Shown here: in pieces, positions 17,126 to 25,309 of the stretch
Layout: each line of letters opens with the position of its first letter
How positions within the stretch are numbered: the first letter of the stretch is position 1
Assembly: GCA_035551615.1 (NCBI GenBank)
Contig: DASZNC010000107.1
Span: 1-64,000, forward strand
Length of the DNA stretch: 64,000 nt
Source of the DNA: JAKCDU01 sp035551615
GTDB taxonomy: Bacteria > Actinomycetota > Acidimicrobiia > Acidimicrobiales > Palsa-688
Direction of reading: 5' to 3'
Notes under the pieces: generated by a model
What the model saw: the letters and a program-made list of their open reading frames with translations, nothing else
What the model was told of the DNA's origin: nothing
Databases searched by the model: none
Made by a program: the position numbers and the translations under genes

Positions 17126-17560
17126 TCAGTGACGGACGGCCCGGACCTCCCGGGGATGGGCCGGCTTCCCGCACACCTCGCAGGACAGCTGCGGGACGAA
17201 CCGGTGGTCGCCCCGGTGCTGCAGGGTCAGGGGCGGACCGTCGGGTCCGGCCAGATGGTCGTCGCCCCACCGCAGCAGGCTCATGATCACCGGGTACAGG
17301 TCGAGCCCGGCCGGTGTGAGGAAGTACTCGAACCGGGCCGGGTGCTCAGAGTAGGGGCGCTTCTCCAGGATGCCCCGGTCGACCAGCGCCTTGAGCCGGG
17401 CCGTCAGGGTGTCGCGCGGCGCGCCGGTCCGGCGCACCATCTCGTCGAAGCGACGGTTGCCGAGGAAGACCTCCCGCACGGCGAGCAGGGCCCACTTCTC
17501 CCCCACCACCTCCATGGTGCGGGCGATCGAGCAGATGCGACGGTCGTCGGTGGCAGCCAC
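17126..17560 (-). CDS. HxlR-family winged-helix regulator
   Basis: A 144-residue HxlR/MarR-like regulator. The N-terminal CSIARTMEVVGEKWALLAVR is the family hallmark, with a conserved cysteine that senses thiols or aldehydes in some members. The winged helix follows (FDEMVRRTGAPRDTLTARL, then the wing to about residue 95). An unusual extra C-terminal tail carries a CEVCGK pair that might bind metal. It is transcribed away from the MFS gene 17657 across a gap with an inverted AGTCCGAAA pair, and probably controls that exporter. Confidence 0.9.
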   Translation of the reverse strand: MAATDDRRICSIARTMEVVGEKWALLAVREVFLGNRRFDEMVRRTGAPRDTLTARLKALVDRGILEKRPYSEHPARFEYFLTPAGLDLYPVIMSLLRWGDDHLAGPDGPPLTLQHRGDHRFVPQLSCEVCGKPAHPREVRAVRH

Positions 17561-17580
17561 GCCACCAGCTTAACCCAGTA

Positions 17581-17638
17581 AGTCCGAAAATTGGACGGAC
17601 ATGGCAAATCCCGGTAGTGTGGGTCTGGATTTCGGACT
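17581..17638. promoter_or_regulatory. inverted AGTCCGAAA pair, putative HxlR operators with promoter between
   Basis: AGTCCGAAA (17581-17589) and its exact reverse complement TTTCGGACT (17630-17638) flank 40 bp. Between them a weak promoter-like pair is visible, TTGGAC (17591-17596) and TAGTGT (17615-17620), reading toward the MFS gene. The layout suits two HxlR dimer sites bracketing the transcription start. Confidence 0.4.
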
Positions 17639-17656
17639 CACCCTGAGGAGATGACC

Positions 17657-19105
17657 ATGACCGTCACCGAGACGCCCCCCGGCGAGAGCACCGTCCCCCC
17701 GGCCCCCCGGGTGGCGGTGCTCGTCGGCGTCCTGTCCCTGGCCGTCTTCATGTCCGGCCTGGACCTGTTCATCGTCAACCTGGCCTTCCCGACCATCACC
17801 AGATCGTTCCGGGGGACCGACATCGGTTCGCTGTCGTGGATCCTCAACGCGTACACCATCGTCTTCGCCGCCGTACTGGTGCCGGCCGGGCGGTGGGCCG
17901 ACCGGGTCGGCCGACGGCGGATGCTGATCGCCGGCCTGGTGGTGTTCGCACTGGGATCGGCCGCTTGTGGAGTCGCAGGTGGTCCCAGCCTGCTCATCGC
18001 CGCCCGGGTGGTGCAGGCCGTCGGCGCCGGCCTCATGGTGCCCGCCTCGCTGTCACTTCTCCTGGCCGCCGTCCCGGCGACCCACCGGGTCCAGGCCATA
18101 GGCAGCTGGTCGGCGTTCGCTGCGCTGGGCGCGGCCGCCGGCCCGGTCATCGGCGGCCTTCTGGTCGAGGTCAGCTGGCGGTGGGTGTTCTGGGTGAACC
18201 TGCCGGTCGCCGTCATCGCCGTCGTCGCCTCGTTGAAGACCCTGCCGGAGAGCAAAGACCCCGACGTGCTCCACCATCCCGACGTGATCGGGGCCATCCT
18301 GCTGGCCGCCGGCGTGGGGCTGATCGCCTACGGCCTGGTCGATGCCCCGACCTGGGGGTGGGGTTCGTGGCGGTTCGTGACCGCCCTGGTCGGCGGCTTC
18401 GCCGTGCTGGGTGCCACCGTCCTGCGGTCCCGCCATCACCCGTCGCCGGTGCTCGAGCTGGGCCTTCTACGGGCCCGGTCGTTCAGCGGCGCCCTGGGCG
18501 CATCGATCCTGTACTACGCCGGGTTCGGGGCCTTCGTGCTGAACTCGGTCGAGTTCCTCACCGGCGTCTGGCACTACTCCCCGATCCGGGCCGGTCTGGC
18601 CATCGGCCCGGGCCCGCTGATGGTCCTGCCCTTCGCCCGCCTGATCGCGCCGAGGCTGGCCGCCCGACTGGGCGGTCCGGGCCGTGTCGCGGTGATCGGG
18701 GCGTTGGTCAACGCCGCCGCCCAGGCCCTGTGGTGGTCGGCCATGACCGTCCACCCGGCGTATGTGACGCACCTTCTCCCCGTCCAGTTGCTGGGCGGCG
18801 CCGGGGTCGGCCTGACCATCCCGTCGCTGCTCGGGGCGGGCAGCGCGTCGCTGCCGCCGGCCCGGTTCGGCACCGGCAGCGGGGTGCTCAACATGTCCCG
18901 CCAGGTCGGCACCGTGCTGGGCGTGGCCGGGCTGGTCGCCATCCTGACCCACGTTACGGCGACCGACCCGTTGCCCGTATTCCGGCACGGCACCCTGCTG
19001 ATCGTCGGCTTCTTCCTGGCCGCCGCAGTGGTGACCGGCGCGCTGCTGACCGGCCGCCCGCAGCCGGTGGTCGTCGTCGAAGCAGTGCCGGTGGGCGCGT
19101 CCTAG
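17657..19105 (+). CDS. MFS exporter, DHA2-like
   Basis: A 482-residue 14-TM transporter: TM1 with FMSGLDLFIVNLAFPTI, motif A as AGRWADRVGRRRM, and about 14 hydrophobic segments. An ATG at 17651 lies directly against GAGGAG (17645-17650). The ATG at 17657, 6 bp after that ribosome-binding site, is the likelier start. Its stop codon TAG shares the tetranucleotide CTAG with the stop of the convergent aldo/keto reductase. Probable regulation by the divergent HxlR protein. Substrate unknown. Confidence 0.92.
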   Translation: MTVTETPPGESTVPPAPRVAVLVGVLSLAVFMSGLDLFIVNLAFPTITRSFRGTDIGSLSWILNAYTIVFAAVLVPAGRWADRVGRRRMLIAGLVVFALGSAACGVAGGPSLLIAARVVQAVGAGLMVPASLSLLLAAVPATHRVQAIGSWSAFAALGAAAGPVIGGLLVEVSWRWVFWVNLPVAVIAVVASLKTLPESKDPDVLHHPDVIGAILLAAGVGLIAYGLVDAPTWGWGSWRFVTALVGGFAVLGATVLRSRHHPSPVLELGLLRARSFSGALGASILYYAGFGAFVLNSVEFLTGVWHYSPIRAGLAIGPGPLMVLPFARLIAPRLAARLGGPGRVAVIGALVNAAAQALWWSAMTVHPAYVTHLLPVQLLGGAGVGLTIPSLLGAGSASLPPARFGTGSGVLNMSRQVGTVLGVAGLVAILTHVTATDPLPVFRHGTLLIVGFFLAAAVVTGALLTGRPQPVVVVEAVPVGAS

Positions 19106-20076
19106 AGGAAGCCGGCCAGGCGGTGGGGCACGTACGGCTCCTCCAACCGGGCCACCTCCTCGGCGCTCAACTCCAGATCGACGGCGGCCACCGCATCTTC
19201 CAGATGGTGGGGCTTGGTCGCCCCGACGATCGGCGCCGTGATCACCGACTTGGACAGCATCCAGGCCAGCGCCACCTGCGCCCGCGGCACGCCGCGGCCG
19301 TCGGCCACCTCGGCCACCCGCTGGACCACGATCCGGTCGGAGTCCGGCTGGTAGAGGCGGGAGCCGAACGCATCGGTCTCGGACCGCTCGGTCTTGTCGT
19401 CCCAGTCCCGGGTCAGCCGGCCGCGGGCCAGGGGGCTCCACGGGATGACGCCGATCCCCTGATCGGCGCACAACGGGAGCATCTCCCGCTCCTCCTCCCG
19501 GTTCAGGAGGTTGTAGTGGTCCTGCATGCTGACGAAGCGGGTCCACCCGTGGGCGTCGGCGGTGTAGAGCGCCTTGGCGAACTGCCAGGCGTACATCGAT
19601 GAGGCGCCGATGTAGCGGACCTTGCCCGACCGGACCACGTCGTGGAGGGCTTCGAGCGTCTCCTCGATGGGCGTGCGGTGGTCCAACCGGTGGATCTGGT
19701 AGAGGTCGATGTAGTCGGTGCCGAGACGGCGCAGGCTGTGGTCGACCTCGGTGAAGATGGCCTTGCGGGACAGCCCGGCGCCGTTAGGGCCCTTGCGCAT
19801 CTGGCCGTGCACCTTGGTGGCGATCACCACCTCGTCCCGGTCGGCCAGGTCCTTCAGCGCCCGGCCGAGGAACTCCTCGCTGGTCCCGGCCGAGTAGACG
19901 TTGGCGGTTTCGAAGAAGTTGATACCGAGTTCGAGTGCTCTTTCGTAAAAGGACCGGGCCTGGTCCTCGCCCAGCGCCCAGGGATGGTTCCCCCTGGTTC
20001 CGTCGCCGTAGCTCATACAACCGAGGCATATCCGGGAAACGTCGAGACCGGTGCGGCCGAGCTTGGTGTATTTCAC
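19102..20076 (-). CDS. aldo/keto reductase
   Basis: A 324-residue (alpha/beta)8 aldo/keto reductase that reduces carbonyls with NADPH. It starts VKYTKLGRTGLDVSRICLG (GTG start). Of the catalytic tetrad, Tyr61, Lys88 (VIATKVH) and His129 (LYQIHR) are clear. The position usually held by Asp reads Glu56 (FFETANVYSAG), a conservative oddity. The cofactor-binding end has the usual VGATKPHHLEDAV stretch. It overlaps the convergent MFS gene by 4 bp and diverges from the HDOD gene. Detoxification of aldehydes is a plausible but unproved role. Confidence 0.93.
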   Translation of the reverse strand: MKYTKLGRTGLDVSRICLGCMSYGDGTRGNHPWALGEDQARSFYERALELGINFFETANVYSAGTSEEFLGRALKDLADRDEVVIATKVHGQMRKGPNGAGLSRKAIFTEVDHSLRRLGTDYIDLYQIHRLDHRTPIEETLEALHDVVRSGKVRYIGASSMYAWQFAKALYTADAHGWTRFVSMQDHYNLLNREEEREMLPLCADQGIGVIPWSPLARGRLTRDWDDKTERSETDAFGSRLYQPDSDRIVVQRVAEVADGRGVPRAQVALAWMLSKSVITAPIVGATKPHHLEDAVAAVDLELSAEEVARLEEPYVPHRLAGFL

Positions 20077-20163
20077 CTGACAACTCTTACCACCGGATCA
20101 CTGATTGGACATCCGTATGGCAAGGACTATGCCAGGAGGTCCACGGCAGGATATTTTGATCCG

Positions 20164-20943
20164 ATGCCGTCGGGGCTGCTGGGAGCACATCTGATGGATC
20201 TCAGGCCACGCCCGTCGACGGCTCTGCGGGTCCTGGAGTCCATCGAGGACCCGAACGCGTCGCTGTCCCGGCTGGCCGACATCATCTCCCTCGATCCGAT
20301 CCTCACGTCGCGGGTGATCCGGATGGCCAACTCGCCGCTCCACCGGCGGGGTGAGGACGTCAGTTCGGTCCGGCCGGCGCTGAGCAAACTGGGCACCGCT
20401 ACCGTGCAGGCACTGGTCGCCGGCGCCGCCCTGCCCCTCCTGGAATCGGACGCCGATCTGGGGCCGGCCAACCTGTGGCTGCACTCCGTCTCGGTGGCGG
20501 CCGCCGCCCGGGTCGCGTCCCCGTTGCTCGGCGTGGTGCCGGACGTCGGGTTCACCGCGGGCATGCTCCACGACATCGGGGCGGCCGCCATCTACTTCGC
20601 CGACCGGGCCGAAGGGGTCCCCGGCCGGCCGGTCAGCCCGTTCGGTCCGGCGCATGCCGGCGCCGGGGCCGACGCCGCCGCCGCCTACGGCTTCCCCAAC
20701 CTGCTGGCCGACGCCATCCGGGACCATCATCGGCCGGTGCTGGCGGTCGGCCGGCTGGCGCAGCTCATCATCCTGAGCGAATCGATCGCCGCCGCCGCCG
20801 AGGAGAACTCGGTGGAGGAACCGACCGTCCGCCTGCCGGTGCTCCTCGACGACCTCCGGCTCTCGTCCCGGCCGAGCCGCCTGATCGACGAGACCCGTCG
20901 CGAGTGTGACCGCCTGGCCGGCCTGCTCGAGGTCCACCAGTGA
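20164..20943 (+). CDS. HDOD-domain signalling protein
   Basis: A 259-residue protein. Most of its length is an HDOD domain (about residues 15-205), with the characteristic LSRLADIISLDPILTSRVIRMANS stretch and a GMLHDIGAAAIY helix. HDOD proteins are catalytically inactive relatives of HD hydrolases that organise signalling. Its stop overlaps the GTG start of the downstream diguanylate cyclase, so the two are translated together and may form a complex. The frame is open much further upstream only as antisense of the aldo/keto reductase. The ATG at 20164 has a weak AGGA upstream. Confidence 0.85.
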   Translation: MPSGLLGAHLMDLRPRPSTALRVLESIEDPNASLSRLADIISLDPILTSRVIRMANSPLHRRGEDVSSVRPALSKLGTATVQALVAGAALPLLESDADLGPANLWLHSVSVAAAARVASPLLGVVPDVGFTAGMLHDIGAAAIYFADRAEGVPGRPVSPFGPAHAGAGADAAAAYGFPNLLADAIRDHHRPVLAVGRLAQLIILSESIAAAAEENSVEEPTVRLPVLLDDLRLSSRPSRLIDETRRECDRLAGLLEVHQ

Positions 20944-22220
20944 CCGCGCTGCGAGCGCTGGCCGAACGGGAAGCCCGTCACCTCGAGCAGTTGCAGTCCT
21001 CGGACCACGGGCTGTTGATGATCCGGCTGGTCCATACCGAGTGCCTGCTGCAGCTGGCCAAGTTGTCGAGCACCGAGCTGGACATGGCCTCGTATGCCGA
21101 TCTGGTGGTCGACACCCTGGAGCAGTTCCTGCCGGTCGACGGGTGCCGTCTGGCCATCGAGGTGATCGATGTGCCGCCCATCGCCGCCCTCCGCGGCGTA
21201 TGCGACGGCGCCAACTCGACCACCTCGTCGGCCGCGCTCGTCATCGGCGAGAACGGCTCCGGTCAGATCACCGTGTCGGTGACCTCACCCGAGCTCGGGC
21301 CGCCGGAGTTCGTGGGGGCGGTGGCCGAGCAGATCTCCAACGGTCTGGCCGTCGTGGCCCAGGCCGAGCGGCTGCGCCGGCAGGCGGCCGTGGCCGAAGC
21401 CGGGCGCCTGATCACCAGCCTGAGCGACGCGCCGACCGAGTCCGACCTGCAGGGCGTGGCCGGTGCCCTCTCCTACCTGCCGAACATCATCGGCGTCGAG
21501 CTGCAGATCGCCCACCCGGTGATCGAAGGAGTGGCCCGGGTGTCGGCCGGCCTCCGGGCGACCGATCCATTCCCGACAGTGGACATGGACGGTGGCTACC
21601 TCGATCTGGCCGTCGCATGGGCGGCGCCGCCTTCGGACAACGACCGTCAGACGATCGCCGACTCGATCGCGTCGCTCGCCGCCGTGCTCTACCGGGCCCA
21701 GGAGCGACGGCGCATCGCGGTGGAAGCCCAGACCGATCCCCTGACCGGCATCGCCAACCGGCGCAAGGCCATGCAGGTCCTCGACGACGTGATCGAGGCC
21801 GCCTCCTTCCGCAATGAGACGGTCGCCGTGGCCGCCCTCGACCTGGACAGCTTCAAGCAGGTCAACGACCGCTTCGGCCACCCGGCCGGCGATCAGGTTC
21901 TGATGGCCTTCGCCGGCCACCTCCAGGCGTCGGCCCGCCAGCCCGACACGGTGGCCCGCCTCGGCGGCGAGGAGTTCCTCATCATCTACCCCGGTCTGGA
22001 CGCGACCACCGCGGCCGGCCTGCTCCGGCTCCTCATCACCGGCACGCCGGAGGCGTGCCGGGTGGACGGCGCCACGGACTGGACCCAGACCGTCTCCGTC
22101 GGCCTGGCGGTCTACCCCCACGGGTGCACCACCCCCGAGGAGATCCTGAGCACGGCCGACGCCGCCCTGTACCGGGCCAAGCGGGCCGGCCGGAACCGGC
22201 TCGAGATATCCACTCCTTGA
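20940..22220 (+). CDS. GAF-like/GGDEF diguanylate cyclase
   Basis: A 426-residue soluble protein with an N-terminal GAF-like sensory part (about residues 45-255) and a C-terminal GGDEF domain. The active-site motif is GGEEF at 342-346. RQPD at 333-336, exactly five residues before it, is a complete RxxD inhibitory site, so it should make cyclic di-GMP from GTP under product feedback. Upstream hallmarks DPLTGIANRR and DLDSFKQVNDRFGH are intact. The GTG start overlaps the HDOD stop codon. The signal sensed is unknown. Confidence 0.93.
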   Translation: MTALRALAEREARHLEQLQSSDHGLLMIRLVHTECLLQLAKLSSTELDMASYADLVVDTLEQFLPVDGCRLAIEVIDVPPIAALRGVCDGANSTTSSAALVIGENGSGQITVSVTSPELGPPEFVGAVAEQISNGLAVVAQAERLRRQAAVAEAGRLITSLSDAPTESDLQGVAGALSYLPNIIGVELQIAHPVIEGVARVSAGLRATDPFPTVDMDGGYLDLAVAWAAPPSDNDRQTIADSIASLAAVLYRAQERRRIAVEAQTDPLTGIANRRKAMQVLDDVIEAASFRNETVAVAALDLDSFKQVNDRFGHPAGDQVLMAFAGHLQASARQPDTVARLGGEEFLIIYPGLDATTAAGLLRLLITGTPEACRVDGATDWTQTVSVGLAVYPHGCTTPEEILSTADAALYRAKRAGRNRLEISTP

Positions 22221-22612
22221 AACCCGGTCGCCCGGGCCGGCGGTGGTCGGCGCTCATCGCAGCCTCACCCCCCTGCCAGGTCGCCTGTCGGCGCCTGTCT
22301 GGTGGCCGAGCGGCCGCCCGTGGGTCCTGACCTTTGACCTCTTTGAGGTGCCCATGCGCCGGCGAGGCATCGGGGCGCGCGGAAACGGTCCACAGTTGCG
22401 GGCCGGTGCCCCGAGTGGACCGCCGGAACGTCGAATTGCGCGATATGGCGGTCCAGTCAAATCCGGCCGCCCGGCGAATGGCCCGTGAAAACGCGCTTTT
22501 CGACGCTATGGCGGTCCACTCGTCCCAGGTCCCGACAACCGTGGACCGGAATATCGCGCCTGTTGCCGGCCGGATCACCGACCGACAGGGCGGCGCCGGC
22601 CGGACCCGCGAA
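22221..22612. other. 392-bp intergenic region between convergent diguanylate cyclase and galactokinase genes
   Basis: I see no credible gene. The region is dominated by the degenerate 63-bp-period repeat annotated at 22353-22560. The left 130 bp hold only short GC-rich sequence and TGACCTTTGACC near 22328. Confidence 0.6.
22353..22560 (-). repeat. dispersed intergenic repeat, copy A (63-bp period, inverted relative to copy B)
   Basis: Units begin and end with TGGACC/GGTCCA-type arms. The clearest, at 22416-22455, has perfect 9-bp arms TGGACCGCC and GGCGGTCCA. A second unit is at 22479-22518, and a further arm TGGACCGG starts at 22542. Read on the minus strand, the left arms start at 22518, 22455 and 22392 (exactly 63 bp apart), and right arms end at 22542, 22479 and 22416. 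It aligns without gaps to 36396-36603 on the plus strand; about 82 of the central 133 bases match by eye, including CCCGCAACTGTGG. Confidence 0.7.
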
Positions 22613-23617
22613 TCAGAGGTAGACGGTGGCGCCGCCGGCCGGGCGCACCGGCCAGCCGGTGTCGATGGCGCCGGGCCGGGCCAGGGCCACCACGCACCCG
22701 CCGAAGCCGGCACCGGTCAGCCGGGCGCCCCACACCCCGGGCCGGTCGGTGAGCCCGGCCACCAGGGCGTCGAGCGCATCGGTGGAGACATCGAAGTCGC
22801 CGGCCAGGCTGCGGTGGCTCTCCAGCATCAGCTGCCCGGCGGTGACCGGATCGCCGGCGGTCAGGGCGGTCGCGAACCGGGCCACCCGATCGTTCTCCGA
22901 GACCACGTGGCGGGCTCGGGCCCGCACCAGCGGGTCGGCGATGGTCTCGACCAGACCCGGGTCGGCATCGCGGAGCGGGCCGATCAGGGCTTCCGCCTCC
23001 TCGCACTGGCGGCGCCGGTCGGCATAGGCGGAAGCGGCCAACCGGCGGACCTGCCCGGAGTGCACGACCACGACCTGGACGTCGTCGGGGAACGGCACCT
23101 CATCGATGACCAGGGTGCGGCAGTCGATGAGCAGGGCGCAGCCGGCGGCGCCGGCCGCCGACGCCAACTGGTCCATGATCCCGCACGGCACCCCGCTCGC
23201 CGCTTGCTCGGCCCGCTGGCAGATGCCGGCCAGTTCGCGCGCCGGACCCTCGAAACCGAGGGCCAGGGCCACGGCCAGCTCGAGCGAGGCGCTCGACGAC
23301 AAGCCGGCCCCGATCGGCAGGTCCGATGTGACCCGGCCGACCAGCCCTTCGGTGACCCCGAGCTCGGCGGCCACCGCCTCGGCGTAGCGACCCCAACCCT
23401 CCTGGCCAAGAGCAGCCCCGACCGGGACGGCGAACTCGATGCGGGGCTCGCCCACCGCCCCGGCGTCGGAGTCGAGGACCACCCGGCCACCGCCGCGCTC
23501 ACCGGTGACGGTGGTCCCCATGTCGATGGCCATGGGCAGCACCAGGCCGCCGGTGTAGTCGGTGTGGTCACCGATCAGGTTGACCCGACCGGGAGCGAAA
23601 GCGGTGACGGTGGCCAT
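22613..23617 (-). CDS. galK: galactokinase-type GHMP kinase
   Basis: A 334-residue GHMP kinase. The galactokinase signature GRVNLIGDHTDYTGG is near residues 10-24, the phosphate-binding loop is PIGAGLSSSASLE, and the C-terminal motif is LTGAGFGGCVVAL. The catalytic Asp region CGIMDQLAS is present. Expected reaction: ATP-dependent phosphorylation of galactose at C1, or a related sugar. It is slightly shorter than E. coli GalK and has no Leloir-pathway neighbours. It lies 13 bp after the methyltransferase gene at the end of a minus-strand group with a sulfatase and a dehalogenase-like hydrolase. Confidence 0.9.
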   Translation of the reverse strand: MATVTAFAPGRVNLIGDHTDYTGGLVLPMAIDMGTTVTGERGGGRVVLDSDAGAVGEPRIEFAVPVGAALGQEGWGRYAEAVAAELGVTEGLVGRVTSDLPIGAGLSSSASLELAVALALGFEGPARELAGICQRAEQAASGVPCGIMDQLASAAGAAGCALLIDCRTLVIDEVPFPDDVQVVVVHSGQVRRLAASAYADRRRQCEEAEALIGPLRDADPGLVETIADPLVRARARHVVSENDRVARFATALTAGDPVTAGQLMLESHRSLAGDFDVSTDALDALVAGLTDRPGVWGARLTGAGFGGCVVALARPGAIDTGWPVRPAGGATVYL

Positions 23618-23630
23618 CTACGGCCGGAAT

Positions 23631-24401
23631 CTAGAGGCCGGGATGCCACCGGGCGCGCAGCGCCCGCAGGTCGCCGTCATCGTCGACGGAGGTCTCGACC
23701 CCGGTGAAGCCGGCTCCGCTCAGGACCGGGGCCAGCCGGTCGTCCTGGTCGGCGCCCAACTCGACGATCAGGATGCCGCCCGGGCGGAGCAGCCGGGCGG
23801 CCGCGGCCACCACCCGTTCCAGGAGAACGGTGCCTCCGGGGCCGCCGTCGAGCGCGGCCCGGGGCTCGTAAGCGAGGACGTCGCGAGGCAGGTACTGCAG
23901 TTCGCCGGTCGGCACATAGGGGGCGACGGCGGTGACCACGTCGGTCGAACCGGCCCAGCCGGCGGGCAGGGGCCGGTCCAGGTCGCCCTGGTACACCTCG
24001 ACACCGTTGACCCGGGCGCATTCGCAGGCGGTGGGGTCCAGTTCGGTGGCGACCACGGTCGCGTCCGGCCGGGCGCTCTGCAGGGCGACGGCGACCGCCC
24101 CGCTCCCGGTGCACAGGTCGACGGCCCGGCCGGCCGGGGGCAGCGCCCGGGCCGCCATCCGGACCAGCGCCTCGGTCTGATGGCGCGGGACGTAGACCCC
24201 GGGCGACACCGCGACCAACGCACCGGCGAACGGGACCCGGCCGACGATCCAGGCCAGGGGTTCGCCCTGGCACCGTCTGGCCACCATCGATTCGATCCGG
24301 CCCGGATCACCTCCGGCGGCGGCCATGATCTCGGCCGCCTCGTCACCGGCGGCGACGCAGCCGGCCAGTTCCAGCCGGTCGGTGATGTCCCCGAGCTTCA
24401 G
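23631..24401 (-). CDS. PrmC/HemK-like SAM-dependent methyltransferase
   Basis: A class I methyltransferase resembling actinobacterial putative protein N5-glutamine methyltransferases. SAM motif I is VDLCTGSGAVAVAL, preceded by an N-terminal helical domain and GEPLAWIVGRVPFAG. The substrate loop normally NPPY reads AVAPYVPTGE, so the key Asn is missing. An ATG at 24326 gives 231 residues but cuts the conserved N-terminal helix. The frame continues naturally upstream (KLGDITDRLELAGCVAAGDE) to a CTG at 24401 that overlaps the preceding stop as CTGA. No ATG, GTG or TTG is available near there. I therefore chose the CTG (256 residues). The substrate is uncertain. Confidence 0.75.
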   Translation of the reverse strand: MKLGDITDRLELAGCVAAGDEAAEIMAAAGGDPGRIESMVARRCQGEPLAWIVGRVPFAGALVAVSPGVYVPRHQTEALVRMAARALPPAGRAVDLCTGSGAVAVALQSARPDATVVATELDPTACECARVNGVEVYQGDLDRPLPAGWAGSTDVVTAVAPYVPTGELQYLPRDVLAYEPRAALDGGPGGTVLLERVVAAAARLLRPGGILIVELGADQDDRLAPVLSGAGFTGVETSVDDDGDLRALRARWHPGL

Positions 24402-25309
24402 CTGCCGGCCTGGACGAACTGGGTGACGATACGGGCCAGGTCCGGTCCTTTGTCCTCCTGGAGGAAGTGACCGCCACCTTTGACCGTCGGGTGGTCACGA
24501 CCGGAAGCGCCCGGTACCCGCCGCTGGAACACGGCGAAGCCGCCGGCGGTGATCGGGTCCTCGTCGGAGAAGGCGGTGAGGAACGGCTTGTCCCAACCGT
24601 CGAGCACCGTCCAGGCCTGCCGGTTGGCGTCCGCCGCCGGGTCATCGGGCGCGGTCGGGACCAGCACCGGGAACTGCCGGGCCCCGGCCTTGAACGACTC
24701 ATCCGGGAACGGGGCGTCGTAGGCGGCGATGACCTCCGGCGTCAGGTCGGTGCGGCAGCCGCCGTTGATGATGAACCCGACCGGGAACACCTCGGTCTCC
24801 TGGGAGAAGCGTTGCCACGCCAGGAAGGCGTCGGTCGGGTGGCCGTCGCCGGTGGGCAGGCCGGTGTTGGCCACGACCACCCGGGCGAAGCGGTCGGGGT
24901 GCTCGGCCACCAGGCGCAGGCCGACCAGGCCGCCCCAATCCTGACCCACCAATGTGGCATCAGCGATGTCAACATGGTCGAGCAACAGCTCGCGCATCCA
25001 TTCGACGTGACGGGCGTATGTGTAGTCGCCGCGCTCGGTCGGCTTGTCGCTGCGACCGAAGCCGACCAGGTCGGGGGCGATGCACCGCAGGCCGCCCGCC
25101 ACCAGCACCGGGATCATGTGGCGGTACAGGTAGCACCACGACGGCTCGCCGTGCATGAGGACCACGATCGGGCCGTCGGCTGGGCCCTCGTCGAGGTAGT
25201 GGACGCGAAGGCGGCCGCCGGCGCCGTCATCCACCTCGGCGTAGTGCGGGGCGAAGGGGAAGCCGGGAAGATCGGCAAACTGTTCGTCGGGGGTGCGCAG
25301 GTATTCCAT
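24398..25309 (-). CDS. haloalkane dehalogenase-like alpha/beta hydrolase
   Basis: A 303-residue hydrolase of the HLD-I type. It starts MEYLRTPDEQFADLPGFPF. The halide/oxyanion loop is HGEPSW (53-58), the nucleophile elbow GQDWGG gives Asp124 with halide-stabilising Trp125, and the catalytic acid is in FSDEDPIT (probably Asp251). His281 is in GGGHFLQED and a likely second halide Trp is in the cap domain (FLAWQ). An Asp nucleophile followed by Trp points to haloalkane dehalogenase rather than esterase; epoxide hydrolase-like activity is an alternative. It overlaps the sulfatase stop by ATGA. A paralogue is at 60566. Confidence 0.88.
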   Translation of the reverse strand: MEYLRTPDEQFADLPGFPFAPHYAEVDDGAGGRLRVHYLDEGPADGPIVVLMHGEPSWCYLYRHMIPVLVAGGLRCIAPDLVGFGRSDKPTERGDYTYARHVEWMRELLLDHVDIADATLVGQDWGGLVGLRLVAEHPDRFARVVVANTGLPTGDGHPTDAFLAWQRFSQETEVFPVGFIINGGCRTDLTPEVIAAYDAPFPDESFKAGARQFPVLVPTAPDDPAADANRQAWTVLDGWDKPFLTAFSDEDPITAGGFAVFQRRVPGASGRDHPTVKGGGHFLQEDKGPDLARIVTQFVQAGS

